Assembly (NCBI GenBank): GCA_964036195.1
Contig: OZ038457.1
Location: 12,861,147 to 12,925,146, forward strand
From: Sphaerolaimus hirsutus
Lineage: Eukaryota; Nematoda; Chromadorea; Monhysterida; Sphaerolaimidae
DNA length: 64,000 nucleotides
Direction: 5' to 3'
The notes under the pieces were generated by a model. The model was not told the origin of the DNA. It was given only the letters and a program-made list of their open reading frames with translations, and did no database searches. Below are positions 12,801 through 25,400 of the stretch, one piece after another (within the stretch, counting starts at the first letter, position 1; every line of letters begins with the position of its first letter). The translations under genes and the position numbers were made by a program.

Positions 12801-13865
12801 GTTCGCCGGGCTCCGTAAACAATCCGCCCCCCCCCCCCGTTCAAAAATCCTGCGTACGTCCCTGGCTGGAAGTTTTCGAATTGAATTTTCACCCTATAAA
12901 TACAAAAGCAACGGTTTAGTCCCAATCCAAAGACTGTTGCGCATCCAAAACCCAGCACTTATCAGTTTGGAGACCTCATGGGTGCAAAAATCTCACAATA
13001 CCCAGTACCATAGTTTGCGAAATACTCAAACATATGAAACCGAACCCACTGGATGTTGCGTTGAGGCTTTACGGTACACGGTACGGTACGGTAAATTCTG
13101 CCACCCTAGTCGTGTATGGTTATATTTTTTGCGGATTTTTTTTTTTTTAGTCTTGCTACCGTTCAATTCAGCGTGGATGTGGAATTACGCTCACTGGGTA
13201 CACTATTCACATCGTTTCCAATTTTTCGGCTTAACTTTGGAATCAGCTTGAATGCATTTATTTGAGTTTACCAGAATGAGGAGGCCGTCAACTGCTGTTG
13301 GTAGTGAACGATCAAGAATAACTCGTTCTGATAAACTCATACACATTTATCAGTTTCGGACATGCAAAGATACACGCAAATACCAGGTGCCAGTTTCACA
13401 AGTGGACAACCGAAGCGAATAGAAATGGCACAAGCGAAGTGAAAATGAGAAGTGATAAGTGAAATGTCACACTTGTTTTTTAACTTGACTGGCCATTTCA
13501 CTTGTTTTTACCGTATGCGCTTTCACATCTCCACTTGCGGAACTGGCCCCAGGTCTGCTTGAAGCAAGGAAAGTGGTGCATTGCCGATATTTACATCCGC
13601 AAACACACACAAGACTCCTTCATATAAGATATTTTACTCATGGGAATTGTCTAAATGGATGCGGGTTTTTAGAGTGTCCGACCAAATCTGGGTTGTCTCC
13701 TATATAGACGTCCGAAAGTCAAATCATTTGCAAATAAAAACAATGCCGCGCAGAATATGGTGCTACTTTCAAGACGTCTGCCCCGTGGTGGATTATTTCG
13801 AGAAAGATGCGGAGCAGAGAAGAACGGCCAGGATTATTATGGAGTCTGAATGGAGTACAGATTGA
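9893..13865 (+). CDS. Unrecognised five-exon protein-coding gene
   Basis: I do not recognise the family. Exons fit 9893-9954, 10796-10921, 11618-11887, 12261-12350 and 13754-13865, giving about 219 residues to a TGA stop. Every junction has AG/GT borders and every intron is phase 2, so each split codon becomes arginine. That consistency is the main evidence. The protein is hydrophilic and rich in Ser, Arg, Asp and Glu. Exon 2 carries a WHWEEAL segment, exon 3 a Ser/Thr-rich stretch followed by YTQLRTIAEEQDKATR, and exons 4-5 carry RRRVLCSVAHSD and WCYFQDVCPVVDYFEKD. No signal peptide or membrane span is evident. The start is uncertain: the frame stays open upstream to 9791, and an alternative acceptor sits inside exon 1. 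Three MITEs lie in the introns. The gene converges on XPO1. Confidence 0.6.
11186..11519. mobile_element. Diverged poly-C MITE in intron 2 of the five-exon gene
   Basis: It starts TACCGTATTACCTCGA and ends TCGAGCTAAGACGGTA, with CCCCC runs near both ends. It is the same family as 3677-4131. Confidence 0.65.
11929..12181. mobile_element. MITE with GGCCAATTCCGC ends and GAAGTGAAA arms
   Basis: The left end GGCCAATTCCGCAAAACGAG and the right end CGGCGGAATTGGCACC are inverted relatives. The arms are made of GAAGTGAAA words on the left and TTTCACTTC on the right. A second copy is at 13948-14263, and a partial related pattern lies at about 13390-13560. Confidence 0.6.
12455..12864. mobile_element. 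hAT-like element with CAAGGACGTACGCAGG ends
   Basis: It is flanked by a perfect 8-bp duplication GCTGGAAG (12447-12454 and 12865-12872). The ends are CAAGGACGTACGCAGG and CCTGCGTACGTCCCTG. Next to the ends are long G and C runs meeting in a GGCGGCCGCC palindrome, and a GGCGCC-rich patch lies inside. A related copy is at 34498-34906, and another end is near 55141-55153. Confidence 0.85.
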
Positions 13866-13947
13866 ACGTGATAGTGCTCACATGGTTTTTTATACATATG
13901 AATATGCAAGTATGATTTATGTAGTAAGTGAGCTCAAAGAACTTAGT

Positions 13948-14263
13948 GAAAAATTCCGCAAGAGGAGAAGTAAGGAGTGAAGTTGGAAGTGAAATGAGAG
14001 GTAAAATAAGAAGTGAAATGAGAAGTGAAGTGAAAAAAGAAGTGAAAAGAGAAGTGAAAGATAAAAAAACCCGGAAGAAAACCCGGATGAAGAAAGCACT
14101 TAGAATAAAAGGACTTAGCACTTAGAGGGTGAAGACTTAGAACATGATCCAGGGTAGAAACGTGCTGATTTCACGCTTGCGTCGAAACATTTCACTTGAA
14201 AATGTTACCTATTCAAAAAAACTATTTCACTTCACACTTCTCCTTTTGCGGAATTGGCACTAG
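13948..14263. mobile_element. Second MITE of the AATTCCGC / GAAGTGAAA family
   Basis: The left end has AATTCCGCAAGAGGAGAAGT and the right end ACTTCTCCTTTTGCGGAATT, which are inverted. The arms are GAAGTGAAA words. Ser/Lys-rich reading frames over it are repeat artefacts. Confidence 0.6.
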
Positions 14264-16467
14264 GTGCGCTAGAGTAGTTTCTCACTAAGAATGGAGCGGG
14301 GCACTTTCAGCGCCATGGGCCCTACACATGACATGACTACACTAGTTGACAGCGACATGGGGTGTCGACCTGGCAGACTACTTCGATTAATATTTTAGTT
14401 GACGGGTGGCTGAGCGATGTTCAAACGTGCACATCAACGTATTTTTTCCCACTACTCCACGTGCACTTTAAAATTGTCTTGCAACCCGTCAACTAAAATC
14501 TGAATTGACACGGTAGCCAGTTGACACCAGTGTGCGCAGCGTCATACGGGCAAAGCGCGTAAGAAGCACAACGCCGAATACTAGGGAGATAGGCAGCCGC
14601 GCTGATTAATTCACAGGGTTTTCAGTTTCATTGGAGCGTAACACAGCTCTCACCATTCAATATTTTGCACAATATTCATATTCATTAGAGCAGCAAACTC
14701 AGGTCACGGGTTAATTTTTTTCTCAGCATTTGTTTTGCGATTTTCCATTTAATTAAATTCAATGTGCATGACGTATAAATTCATCAAAGTTATTATACGC
14801 AAATAATAGTAGAATGTGTTGAAAAATCACAATGACAGACAATACGTTTTCGTACGTTCCCTACAAACGACACTGGTTTCAAAATTCACGAGTTTATCAA
14901 TGTGCACCCACTCAAATCCACAAAATAGCCAAACACGCCCGGCAAACACAAGTACGATAACTAAAAAAGCTATTTAAAAATGGGCGACAACATCAGTGCC
15001 CGCCCAAAGTGGGTAGAAATTGAAATCGCCCGGTTCAGAAAAATCGGTAAAACTGATAGCTCAATCACATGGTGCCACGTTTAGCTTTGAAATGTTGGAA
15101 CACACATGCACGGGTTATCAGCGCATGGCACGCAGGCAAGTTTCTTTCACTCTAGTTCTCCACCAAAAATTCGAAACCTCTCAAATCAACTTTGAACTCA
15201 TGTCAGTTGGCCTGAATGAGTTACTTTTACTCAAAAACAACAGTAAATAGTTTACCACCTCATCTCAGAAACCCAAAGGCTGATTTATCACTAATTTCCC
15301 CTATAACTAAGTCTTGTTACGCAAGCGCGGTAATGGTATTTTTAAAATCGTTATTTAAATTTTTTTAAATTGCCTTGACTATCAGCTAAGAGAATTTCTG
15401 TACGATTGTTTCGTCTGTGTACGGCAACTGTTCTGGTTTGCCACAGCACAAAATGTACCAAGGTATACTCGGATGACATTACGCCGTACATCTTTCCGGA
15501 GGAAACACTCCATCATGACGTCATCACTTTAGTTAATTATGGCATTTAGCGTTTCTTTACTTTTTTCTTTTTCTTTTTGCGAAATGTTGATCCATAAGTT
15601 TTCAGTTGGCCGTCTGCCAGCCGAAGACATAAATCATATGTATTTGTAGAGTATCATGTCTGCCAAGTATATGTAATGTTCGATACGGTTCCTTCTAGAA
15701 AAGTGACCAGCAGGAAAGCATTTAACAGTGAGCCCCACCGTTTCTTCCGAATCGTGCGATTCACATTTTCCTTCAGATGCTGTGACCAGAGGTCAGTACC
15801 GGGAACTGTTAAAGGTCAAATATAAATAGAAAATATTTATAAATACTGAAAATTTCACAGTATGAGTGGCATTTTATAAGTCATTCAACGAATTAGTATG
15901 ACACTTGACATTTTACAGGCTCCCAGACTGGCACCTTTTTGGAAATCAACACAGGACGGAATTGGGAGTGCAGAAAATACAACGGGATGGATATAAAATA
16001 ATCTCTTGCATAACGCCTCGAGAACAATATATTCACCACCGCTGTCGTAATCATTTACGAGAACATTTTCCGCTCTCACGCAAATTCAAAAGCCGTGGAA
16101 ATGTGGGAAAGGTAAAGCGTTCCTACCCAATGCGGAGACACACTTCTGTGATGCAGCAGGGTTTTTGACGTTGTTTAATATAAAATTTTTCGTCGATAAC
16201 ACCGAAACTGAAGTGTAAATCCGTTCTATGTACAAAATGCAAGACTCTTTGTTTCGGACGTTGCACGCAAAATCAGACACACTAACAAGAGACACGCACG
16301 CTTCACACGCGAAAATCAACACAAAACGGATCCTCAATACATTTTCAAATTAAAAACGAACAAACAGGAACCATTCAGCAAAAAGAAAATCTTTGATAGG
16401 AAGATCTTTCAACGGTTTCACTCATCACGGCCCATTCCGTTCCGCAGCCCCGACAAAATCTTGAAAC
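14264..16467. other. No supported gene; diverged MITE remnants
   Basis: The stretch has an inverted pair of TAGTTGACGGGT-type words (about 14396-14500), also seen in the collagen intron at about 42660-42870. Otherwise it is AT-rich unique DNA. Reading frames near 15885-16168 and 16086-16337 have no supported features. A minus-strand ATTAAA at about 16174-16179 could serve as a weak polyadenylation signal for XPO1. Confidence 0.45.
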
Positions 16468-19400
16468 TCAGGCGCTGACCTCACCTCCGATGGTGAACGC
16501 CATGTCGGTGAACTTAGCGGCGGCCTGCGTGGTCGACGACGTTCGAGCAGGGTTCAAACGGGATTCCGATCCCCAAAAAATTACACAATCCCGATCCCGG
16601 AAAAATGGCCAACTTCATTACATGCAATTTTTGCACTAATAAATGTGAATGGAAACCTCCAGTGTCCATTTACGCCACTTTTCTGGCATCCAGATGTGTT
16701 TTAGGCCTGTTTTATCAAAAAATCAGGGAATACATGTATATTAGAACCTTTTCAAAATGCCAATCCGGATCAGGAAAAATTCCAATCCCGGCCCGACCGC
16801 GAAATCAGAAAAAAACGAATTCCGATCCAGATCCCGAAAACTCAAAAAGCCAATCCCGATCCCGAAGAGTCAATCCCGTTTGAACCCTACATTCGAGTCA
16901 ACCGAAATGAACGAGAATAAACGGATAGTTGAAAAGAAAAAAAACAGACAGGTATCTGGTTTTGGAGGCCGGGCACGCGCATTTTGGCTTCCTGAGCCGC
17001 CTGGATCTCCGTTTCCCGTTCCTCGAGGAACAAATCGGCCGTGTCCGTGCCGGCGTGTTCCTGGAAACGGGACAGTCATCAGTAATTAGCTCATTTTTGT
17101 CAAACGGCGGAGATAAACACAGAAACAGACCCTCAACTGGACCAGGAAATCCCTAAGATGGTCTCTGAGCAGCTGGGAATCCTTGTCGAAACTGAAGAAA
17201 CCCTTGACGGTGACGCGGATTTGATCGCTGAAAATAGGATACTATAATGTCGACCGGTAATAAAACGGTAGATACTAAAATTCGAGCTAAAGTACCAAAA
17301 AAAGACTACTACATCCGTGCCACGTCCTTCCTTTGCCCAGCAATGGAATACACAGTCGCTTACGCCACTACAAAATAGCTAGAACCAGGGTTTCCCATCT
17401 CGACACAAAACTGACGCTGCCCGGTGAACAGCACCCAAACAGCAACCATTTTGCACAACGCACACCATTTAATACGGAAATGCTGGGTCAAGTGTAAGTG
17501 CCCACTCACTCAGTCAAATGCGGGAAGGCGTTCTTCAGCAAGTTGGCCACGCTCTCGTACACGTAATCCATGTTGGTCTTGGTGGGGTCGTCGGTGCACA
17601 GGCGCACGCCCATGCAGTCGGACTCGACCAAGCGGAAGATTAGCGCCAGCGTCTCAGCGAAGTGCGACAGGCCTGCGCAGTTATTGTGTGTAATTAGCTC
17701 AAGCTTTTCCTTGAGACGGTGAATTTAACATTTTGCGGTACGACGCTAGGCCAGGGTAAATTTAGAAAATTGAGGTAAACGGTAGTGTACAGTGAGTTTT
17801 CCAGTCTTGCGTGTGAGATGATACAGTACGGTACGGTAAATTCTGCCACTCTAGCCACATAGTAAATAAATATTCGGTTGGAATAAAGGTGACTGCAAGG
17901 CTACCGCGCATCTTATAAATTCAGCGTGCGTAACGCTTGGGGAAATAATAGCGAAAAATCCAGCCGGCAGTTCATCGAAGTGGGGGGACCTCCCCCCACA
18001 ACACTAAAAATTCCAAAAAGCGCAAAGTAAACAGACGGAAATACGAACGCACCAGCGACTTGCACTTGACTGGAGTCGGTCACCACGGAGAGAACATGCT
18101 CCAAAATCGACATCAGGTGCTGCGTGAAGAAAATCTGCGCACGCGGGGAGTGCCGCCACTTTTCACTTTGGTATGTAGTCAGCTGTACTTTGAGCATTTC
18201 CAGGCCTGCGAATGAATATTGAGCCAATGAGCGATTTCTATTGCCGTATTCAATATCACGCCTTATTCTATTTAGACACTGCCGGGTTGTTAAATAAATC
18301 TGTTAATTCAGGTCCGCAATCTCTACGCTGGTTATCTAAAATTTCTGAAATTTCAAGGACTTCCGGCTTTTTCGGCGAGCGCAAGTCCTTCGGTCAAAAT
18401 GCCACGCGGCAGCAAGAAATCCGGCTTGGCATCGAGCCAACACGGGCAGTCTGCCAGTGGTACCAGCGGCAAGAAGCGCAAGCGCTCCAAACAGGTACGA
18501 CGAAAAATGTGGTATTTAGGAATTTTTTCTGTCAAAATTTCGGTTCAAAAGAAACCCTGCAGGGGTCCCATCCAACTGAGGATGGCCCTGGACCCCTGCA
18601 GTATGTGCATATTGGATTTTTAGGGCCGAAATGCGCAGGTTTCCTTATAAATTATGTATGTTATGCAGATAGACCAATACTTTAACCAGGAGGCTAGCCG
18701 GGGGTCAGATATAGCGTTGAAAAAAATAGTTTAACTAAAATTAGTCGAAATTGACCCTATTTTCTCTAAAATCGCCCCTGACGGGACATAGTGAATCACA
18801 GCCGTACAAATAAGTTGATAGTCAGTGCACACTTATGCTTTCATGGTAATATAATTAGTGTAGAGCTTTGGAAAAGTTTGAAAGTCAGTTACTTTCATGT
18901 TTAAAACCATTTAGCTAATTGATTGAAGGAACCGGGGCAATTGATTGAAGCAACACACACAGGTGTGAATATATGCACGCACCAAATATCGCAAAAATAA
19001 AAACGCACCCAACTCGACAATATTTCTCATACTGTGCTTGAACGCCCACACGATCGCGTCCACAAATAGTTTGTAGGTATCCGACGGCAGTTCCTGCACA
19101 CCAATAGAATAGAATTTTATCAGAAATCAATATGAAATTACGATTCCCCAAAGCTCGAACCTGCAGCACATCAAAACAGTGGACATTAAGCCTGTGCAAA
19201 AGCTCATAGAACGCCAGTCTGTGCTCGGGAAACTCCATGAAGTCTCGGTTGATCATGTCCAGCGTGCAAATGAAGACCGCGTCCAAAATGCGCGGCACCG
19301 ACGGGGCTATCGAACCCTGTTGCAATTGTAGAAATGGTTATTAAAAGTCGATGTTGATGCGAACACAGCGGCTGAAAAAAACACTGGACGGGCGAAAATA

Positions 19401-22400
19401 TGAGCGAAACGGATGAGAAATGTGATACACCGAGTGGAGCGCATACTTTGCGCTGAGTCGAACCATAATTTAGTGAATCATATCTTGTGATAAATTTGGT
19501 ATTTAATTATAACATAGTAAAAACGAAATATTATGATGAAAAAGTGCATAATTTTTGGTTCATATGGGTTATGGTATTCAGGTTTCCATACTAAGTGCAA
19601 TGTCCGGCGAGTATAGTAAATAGCACAAAAAAGAGCAAACTTGCCACCTAACCTGCACCCGCTCCACCAAAGTAGCGATCACCAGCAGCACTTGAGGCTC
19701 CCTCGCCAGGGGCACGTTCCTCTTGTAGTCAAACAACACCGCGTCAAATAAGCGCGGCACAATTTCTGCCACCATAACTTCGGTTCTCTTTGACACGCGC
19801 ACCCAACAGGTGAGCAGGCGCAGTGATTCGGTCTTGATGGCGCGCAGGTATCTGAAATGGGTTTACAATGAAAGGTGAACCGTGACGGGCAAAGAGACAG
19901 GAAAAAGGGCACCCAGTAGGGATGGAAAAGTTTTTTTAAAGAAAATCTTCACTGAGGTTTGTTTTGAACAAAACGTAACAAAAAGAATGGTAAAAAGAGC
20001 TTATTTCAACGGCCCCGCTTTAAAAAATGTGCCAGTACTTTATGGTGTCAAAAATAGCCATAGAATGACTGTGCAGCCGTAAAATTGTTAGACCATATCG
20101 TCAATATAGAGTTTGAGAAAATGCGATGCAAAATCAATCTACCTGACAAGGGGCTGTTTGAGCACAGCCTCGCCCTGCGTGGCCACCGCGGCGCTGATGT
20201 TCTCCGACGTGAGCTTGTACACGTTCAGCATGTCGATGTAGATCCTAGACAGCTGCGACGGGAAAAACAATGAAAGCAAGTAGGGATGGCAAGCGCTTTT
20301 TTTAAGCGCTTTTTTTTTTAAAAACGCCGCTTTTTTTTAAAAAAAAAGCGCTAGGGTCCCAGCGCTTTTTTTTTAAAAAAGCGCTGGCAAAAAATTTTGT
20401 ACTTATGCACTAGGTATTTTGCTATTTTTTGTGCGCAAGCGCAAAATTTCACATGCAAATTACCGCTGGTGGCTGTTTTCATTGGTTTTGTGGCATTTTT
20501 AGTGTCATTGCTTCTATCCCTGCATGCTATCATGTAATAATAAGTTGTGATATGTTAGTGTAGTATAGAATATTCAGCCAACGTGCTCCCAAATACTTCA
20601 ACAGTGGGGAACATTAGTCTCAATGTATTAGGGTTTTCTTATAGCCTTATTCATAAGCACTATTTCATGCCTAACTTCATTTGAAGTCATGAAACATTAA
20701 CAAACTGCGATATACATAATGAGTCAACATAAAAAGTAATTTTTTTGGCAGAAATCACAACTGATCATGTTATCCAATGACTACACAGCCATTATATGGC
20801 TATATATCATCACAAGTACTGCCACTTGTCTGATATACCTGTATATATTGATACAGAACCATATTTGGAAGGTTTTTAGGGAATGTCTCAACATTTTTTG
20901 AAAAAAAGCGAAAAAAGCGCGTTTTTTTTAAAAAAAGCGCTTTTTTAAAAAAAAAAGCGGGGCCGTTAAAAAAAAGCGCTTTTTTCCATCCCTAAAAGCA
21001 AGTAATAAGCAAGTAATGCAAGATAAATTGTGGATGTAGCTCGAAAACACACCTGGTGCAGAAACGCGTCGCCGATGGATTTGCAGGCGGCCACGTTCGT
21101 TTTCAAAATGTTGACTAAATTCTTGACAACGTCCAATTCCTTGATGACGTCAACATTCTGCGCGCGCGAACGCTTTACATTTGACACAAAGTAATTCCGA
21201 AACTGCAAAACGATTAGATTGAATGTCGAACAAACGTTGGCAGCGTGAGCGAGGATGTCGTCCCACACGCTGTTTGGCAGAGCCATCAACTTGGTGATGT
21301 GATTTTCTTGTGTGCCGTCTGACGAATTTGAAATGTTTACGATGAAACCGACCGCTTCGTAGAATACATGCACCTGAAAAAAACGATTAGTAAAAATAAA
21401 AATCACTGTACATTTTCTCAAATTGGCCGCACTAAATACTACCTGCGCGGGCTCCAAGTCGCAAATGATGGAATTCAAATTCAACAGAATCTCGTCGATG
21501 AACGGCATGAACTCGCCGGGCTGTAGCTGAAAGTAAAAAAGTGAGAAACAGTATAGCTGAAAAGTTTAATAAGAAAATGTTTGTTTTTGTGTGAGCTAAC
21601 CATAACGAAGCAGCGTCGGCACTTGTTTGAGATCTTGATAAAAGTTTCACATNNNNNNNNNNNNNNNNNNNNNNNNNNNNNNNNNNNNNNNNNNNNNNNN
21701 NNNNNNNNNNNNNNNNNNNNNNNNNNNNNNNNNNNNNNNNNNNNNNNNNNNNNNNNNNNNNNNNNNNNNNNNNNNNNNNNNNNNNNNNNNNNNNNNNNNN
21801 NNNNNNNNNNNNNNNNNNNNNNNNNNNNNNNNNNNNNNNNNNNNNNNNNNNNCGCCAAGTCCTGGATGTTTTTTACATGTAAACCTGTCACACATTCAAA
21901 ATATACTAAACCACAGGTATAAACAAATGAACCTTATCAATCAAGTGCTCAGTGACCGGGGTCTCGTAGATGTAACCGATCGGAATCCAATTCAGAAATC
22001 GTAAAAGTGTCTCCAGGGTTGCCTCGACCAACGCTGCATTCTCCGAGGTGTCCTGTAATATTTTTGAAATGTCTGATGACGATGAAATACAGGGACTCAG
22101 GGGTTTCCTAGGAGGGGGACTGGGGGGCTGCCCAGTGCCCCCCAACCCAAATCGGCCAGCTATCTATCTATCCCGGAGGCCGCTCAGCTCACCATTCATC
22201 CCGAGGCAAAATTTCTGGCTACCACCCCTCAAAGACCTCCCCCCAAATCGCTCAGCTATCTATCTATCTGGAGTGGTTTTTGAGAAATTTTGCCCCAATT
22301 TTCGCTCAAAATCACTTATTTTCGCACCTTTTTATAGTTTTTCACCTTTCCGGCTATATGCACGGTTATACACTAGCGGGCAGAATAGTTGAGACCTTCC

Positions 22401-25400
22401 ACCGCCGTCACATAAGGGAAATTTGTTCAGGTGAGGTTCGTCTGTGTTCGCGTGCACGTTACAATCAACCGCTGAGCGAAAATAGTTGAAATTTGAATAT
22501 AATGTAATTTTATGTTGGGGCTAACGTGAAATTCGATGGCATCTTTCTAGGACTTCTCTGACCCAAGATATGGTTGGTCTAAAGAAAGTAAATTTTTCTT
22601 AAAAAATTGGGTGTCGGCCAGAAATAAATAACAAAATTAGCACGTCAATAACTCGTTCATTTGTTGACCGATTTTTGTCAACCGGCTTTTAAAATGATCA
22701 CAAATGATTGGAGAGTTCATTTTTGTAGGTCAACTCGGTGATGTAGAATTGTGCATATATCGATTTGGGCCTGCGGTTATTGATACGGATGAAAGGCAGA
22801 AGTTTGGAGTGTTATAACTTTTGATTGGTAGGAGATATCGATCTGATTCTTTCAGTATTGTGTTTCTCTCAATCAAGAGTATACGATAGCACTTTCAGAA
22901 AAAATTTTTATTTTTTTTGTCGAAAAACTGGGTCAAATCGGCATACGGTATTTATACATCACTAATCTGACATCAAAAATGAAATCTTCAAGTTGTCCCG
23001 ATCATTGTAAGAGTTGAATGATCCAAATCGGCCCAGAAATGCCCAAGTTATTAAGCTTGAAAGTCAATCACTCAGATTGGCCAGATTTTTTATATTTTAT
23101 TGACTACCTTTTTATAGACCCCCCTTATCTAGTGACTAGGGTTGGCCGATGTTTTTTTTAAACGTTTTTTATTTAAAAAAACGTTTAAAAAAAACAAAAA
23201 CATGACGTCCGAAATGTTTTTTTTTTTTTAAAACATCGACCGTACTAAGTACTAGGTATTTTGCAAAAATTTTGCGCGCAAGCGCGCAATTTCACACACA
23301 AATTGACATTGGTGGTTGTTTTCATTGGTTTTGTGGCATTTTTAGTATCAAAGTATCCATTTATATATAGGGTTCAAACGATATGACTTTTCGATATCGA
23401 TATTCGATATTTGATATTTTTTCAAAATTTTCGATATCGATATTCGATATTCGATATTTTTTTCTGAAACTCGATATTCGATATCGATACGATATGGAAC
23501 CTCGATATCGATATTCGATATTCGATATTGAAAAATGGTCGATATTCGATATTTGATATTTTGATATTTTCGATATTCGATATTGCGATATGCTTTTGGT
23601 ATAGCAAGGCATATTTCAGGTGGCATATTGTATTTTCATGTGGTTGCACACATGTTTAATCATCTCTTTACTGAAATTTGAATGGTGCAAGTGATTTTAA
23701 CAAGCTTTACATCACTCAATGGTATAAAATAGAAGAACAACGTGATGAATCAAAGTGTATCAGACGAATAACAATTGGTAGATATTACAGTTCATCCTAA
23801 CCTAATTTCTTAAGGGCATGTTGCAAAAAAAAGTATATCAGCGTCTTCTGGCTTCAAATTTAGCACTCCAACAACAATGACATTATAAATACTGTACTTT
23901 TACTCATCAAATACAATACTATAAGCATATCAGATCAACCAAAAAAATCTCAAAGTGAAAATGAAAAGGAAATTTGGGGACACAATACAGTTCGATAGAT
24001 CGAAAAAATTGTCGATATTCGATATCGATATTCGATATTTTTTCAAAATTTTCGATATCGATATTCGATATTCGATATTTTTTCAACATTTTCGATATCG
24101 ATATTCGATATTCGATATCGGGTGGGCGCGCCAGCGCCATCCCTCGCTGCCGAGGGAGGGCGCAAGCGACCCACCCATAATATGGTCGGACACACCAAAA
24201 TGCGGAAATCGCAAATTTAAAATCGCAATAACATCGGAACGCAATGCGCTAGTGCAGAACCGACTGCACCATTAAAAAGCCCGTGTCGAAAAGTACCACC
24301 ATGCAAATTTTCAGATCCAACGGTTGAGTTCGGAGGAAGTTATTACGCATTTTCTTTTTCAAGTGGTGTTCTTGTTGTTGTTGTTGTTCTTGTTCTCCCG
24401 AAAATCTTCAAACTGCAATAACTTCCTTGAAACACGACCGATTTTCATGGTTGATGGCTCATTTGAAAGAGAATATGATGCCATTTCTTATTGTTTTTCA
24501 CAGGCTCCGCCCACTTTGGTACGGTATCTGTTTGAAATTTTCAAACCTCAATAAATTTAAAATTTGAATACAAATGGGGCAATAAAAAAAATTTGTTGAT
24601 GTGTGCCATGACTAGAGCTTTCAAATGAGCCAATTTTTGGCAATTTTGGTGCAGATTTACAAAAGTTATTCAAGTTTGCTTATTTTGTGTAAAATGCGCA
24701 AACATGCCTGAACTACTGCTTCATGTGATACTGAGCATGTGACCTTGCATGCTGATTACTATCAGGTCATAAATGTCTAGTGGTTGATGTCAAGTCAAAT
24801 GTCAAGTTATAAATGTCAAGTCAAATGTCAAGTGATAAATGTCAAGTGATAGATGTCTAGTGATAAAATATTAAGTGATAAAATATCAAGTGATAAATGT
24901 CAAGTGGTAGATTTCAAGTGAAATGTCAAGTGATAATTGTCAAGTGATAAATTTCAAGTGAAATGTCAATTGATAAATGTCAAGTGATAGATAGTTATAA
25001 AATATCAAGTGATAAAGTATCAAGTCAAATTTCAAGTGATAACTTTCAAGTCAAATGTCAACTGATAAATTTCAATTGAAATGTCAAGTTCAATGTCAAG
25101 TGATAAATGTCATGTCAAATGTCAAGTCAAATGTAAAGTGATAAATTTCAAGTGAAATGTAATGTCAAATGTCAAGTGACACATTTCAAGTCAAATGTCA
25201 AGTGACAAATTTCAAGTGAAATGTCAAGTTTAATGTCAACTCATAAATGTCAAGTCAAATATCAAGTCATATGTCAAGTCAAATTTCAAGTGATAAATGT
25301 CAAGTCAAATTTCAAGTGAGAAATGTCAAGTCAAATGTAAAGTTTAATGTCAAGTGATCAAATATTAAATTCAAATGTCAAGTTATAAATGTCAAGTCTA

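Noticed and set aside
12742..13251. 169-codon plus-strand frame
   Set aside because: It starts inside the 12455-12864 element and runs into AT-rich intron DNA; no domain, and the flanking gene has exons in a different frame.
15885..16337. Short frames on both strands upstream of the XPO1 end
   Set aside because: Neither strand shows consistent exon borders or recognisable motifs.
23348..23649. Ile/Tyr/Arg/Ser-repeat proteins (also 23919-24180, 55665-56200)
   Set aside because: Translations of CGATATCG arrays in hAT arms, open in several frames at once.
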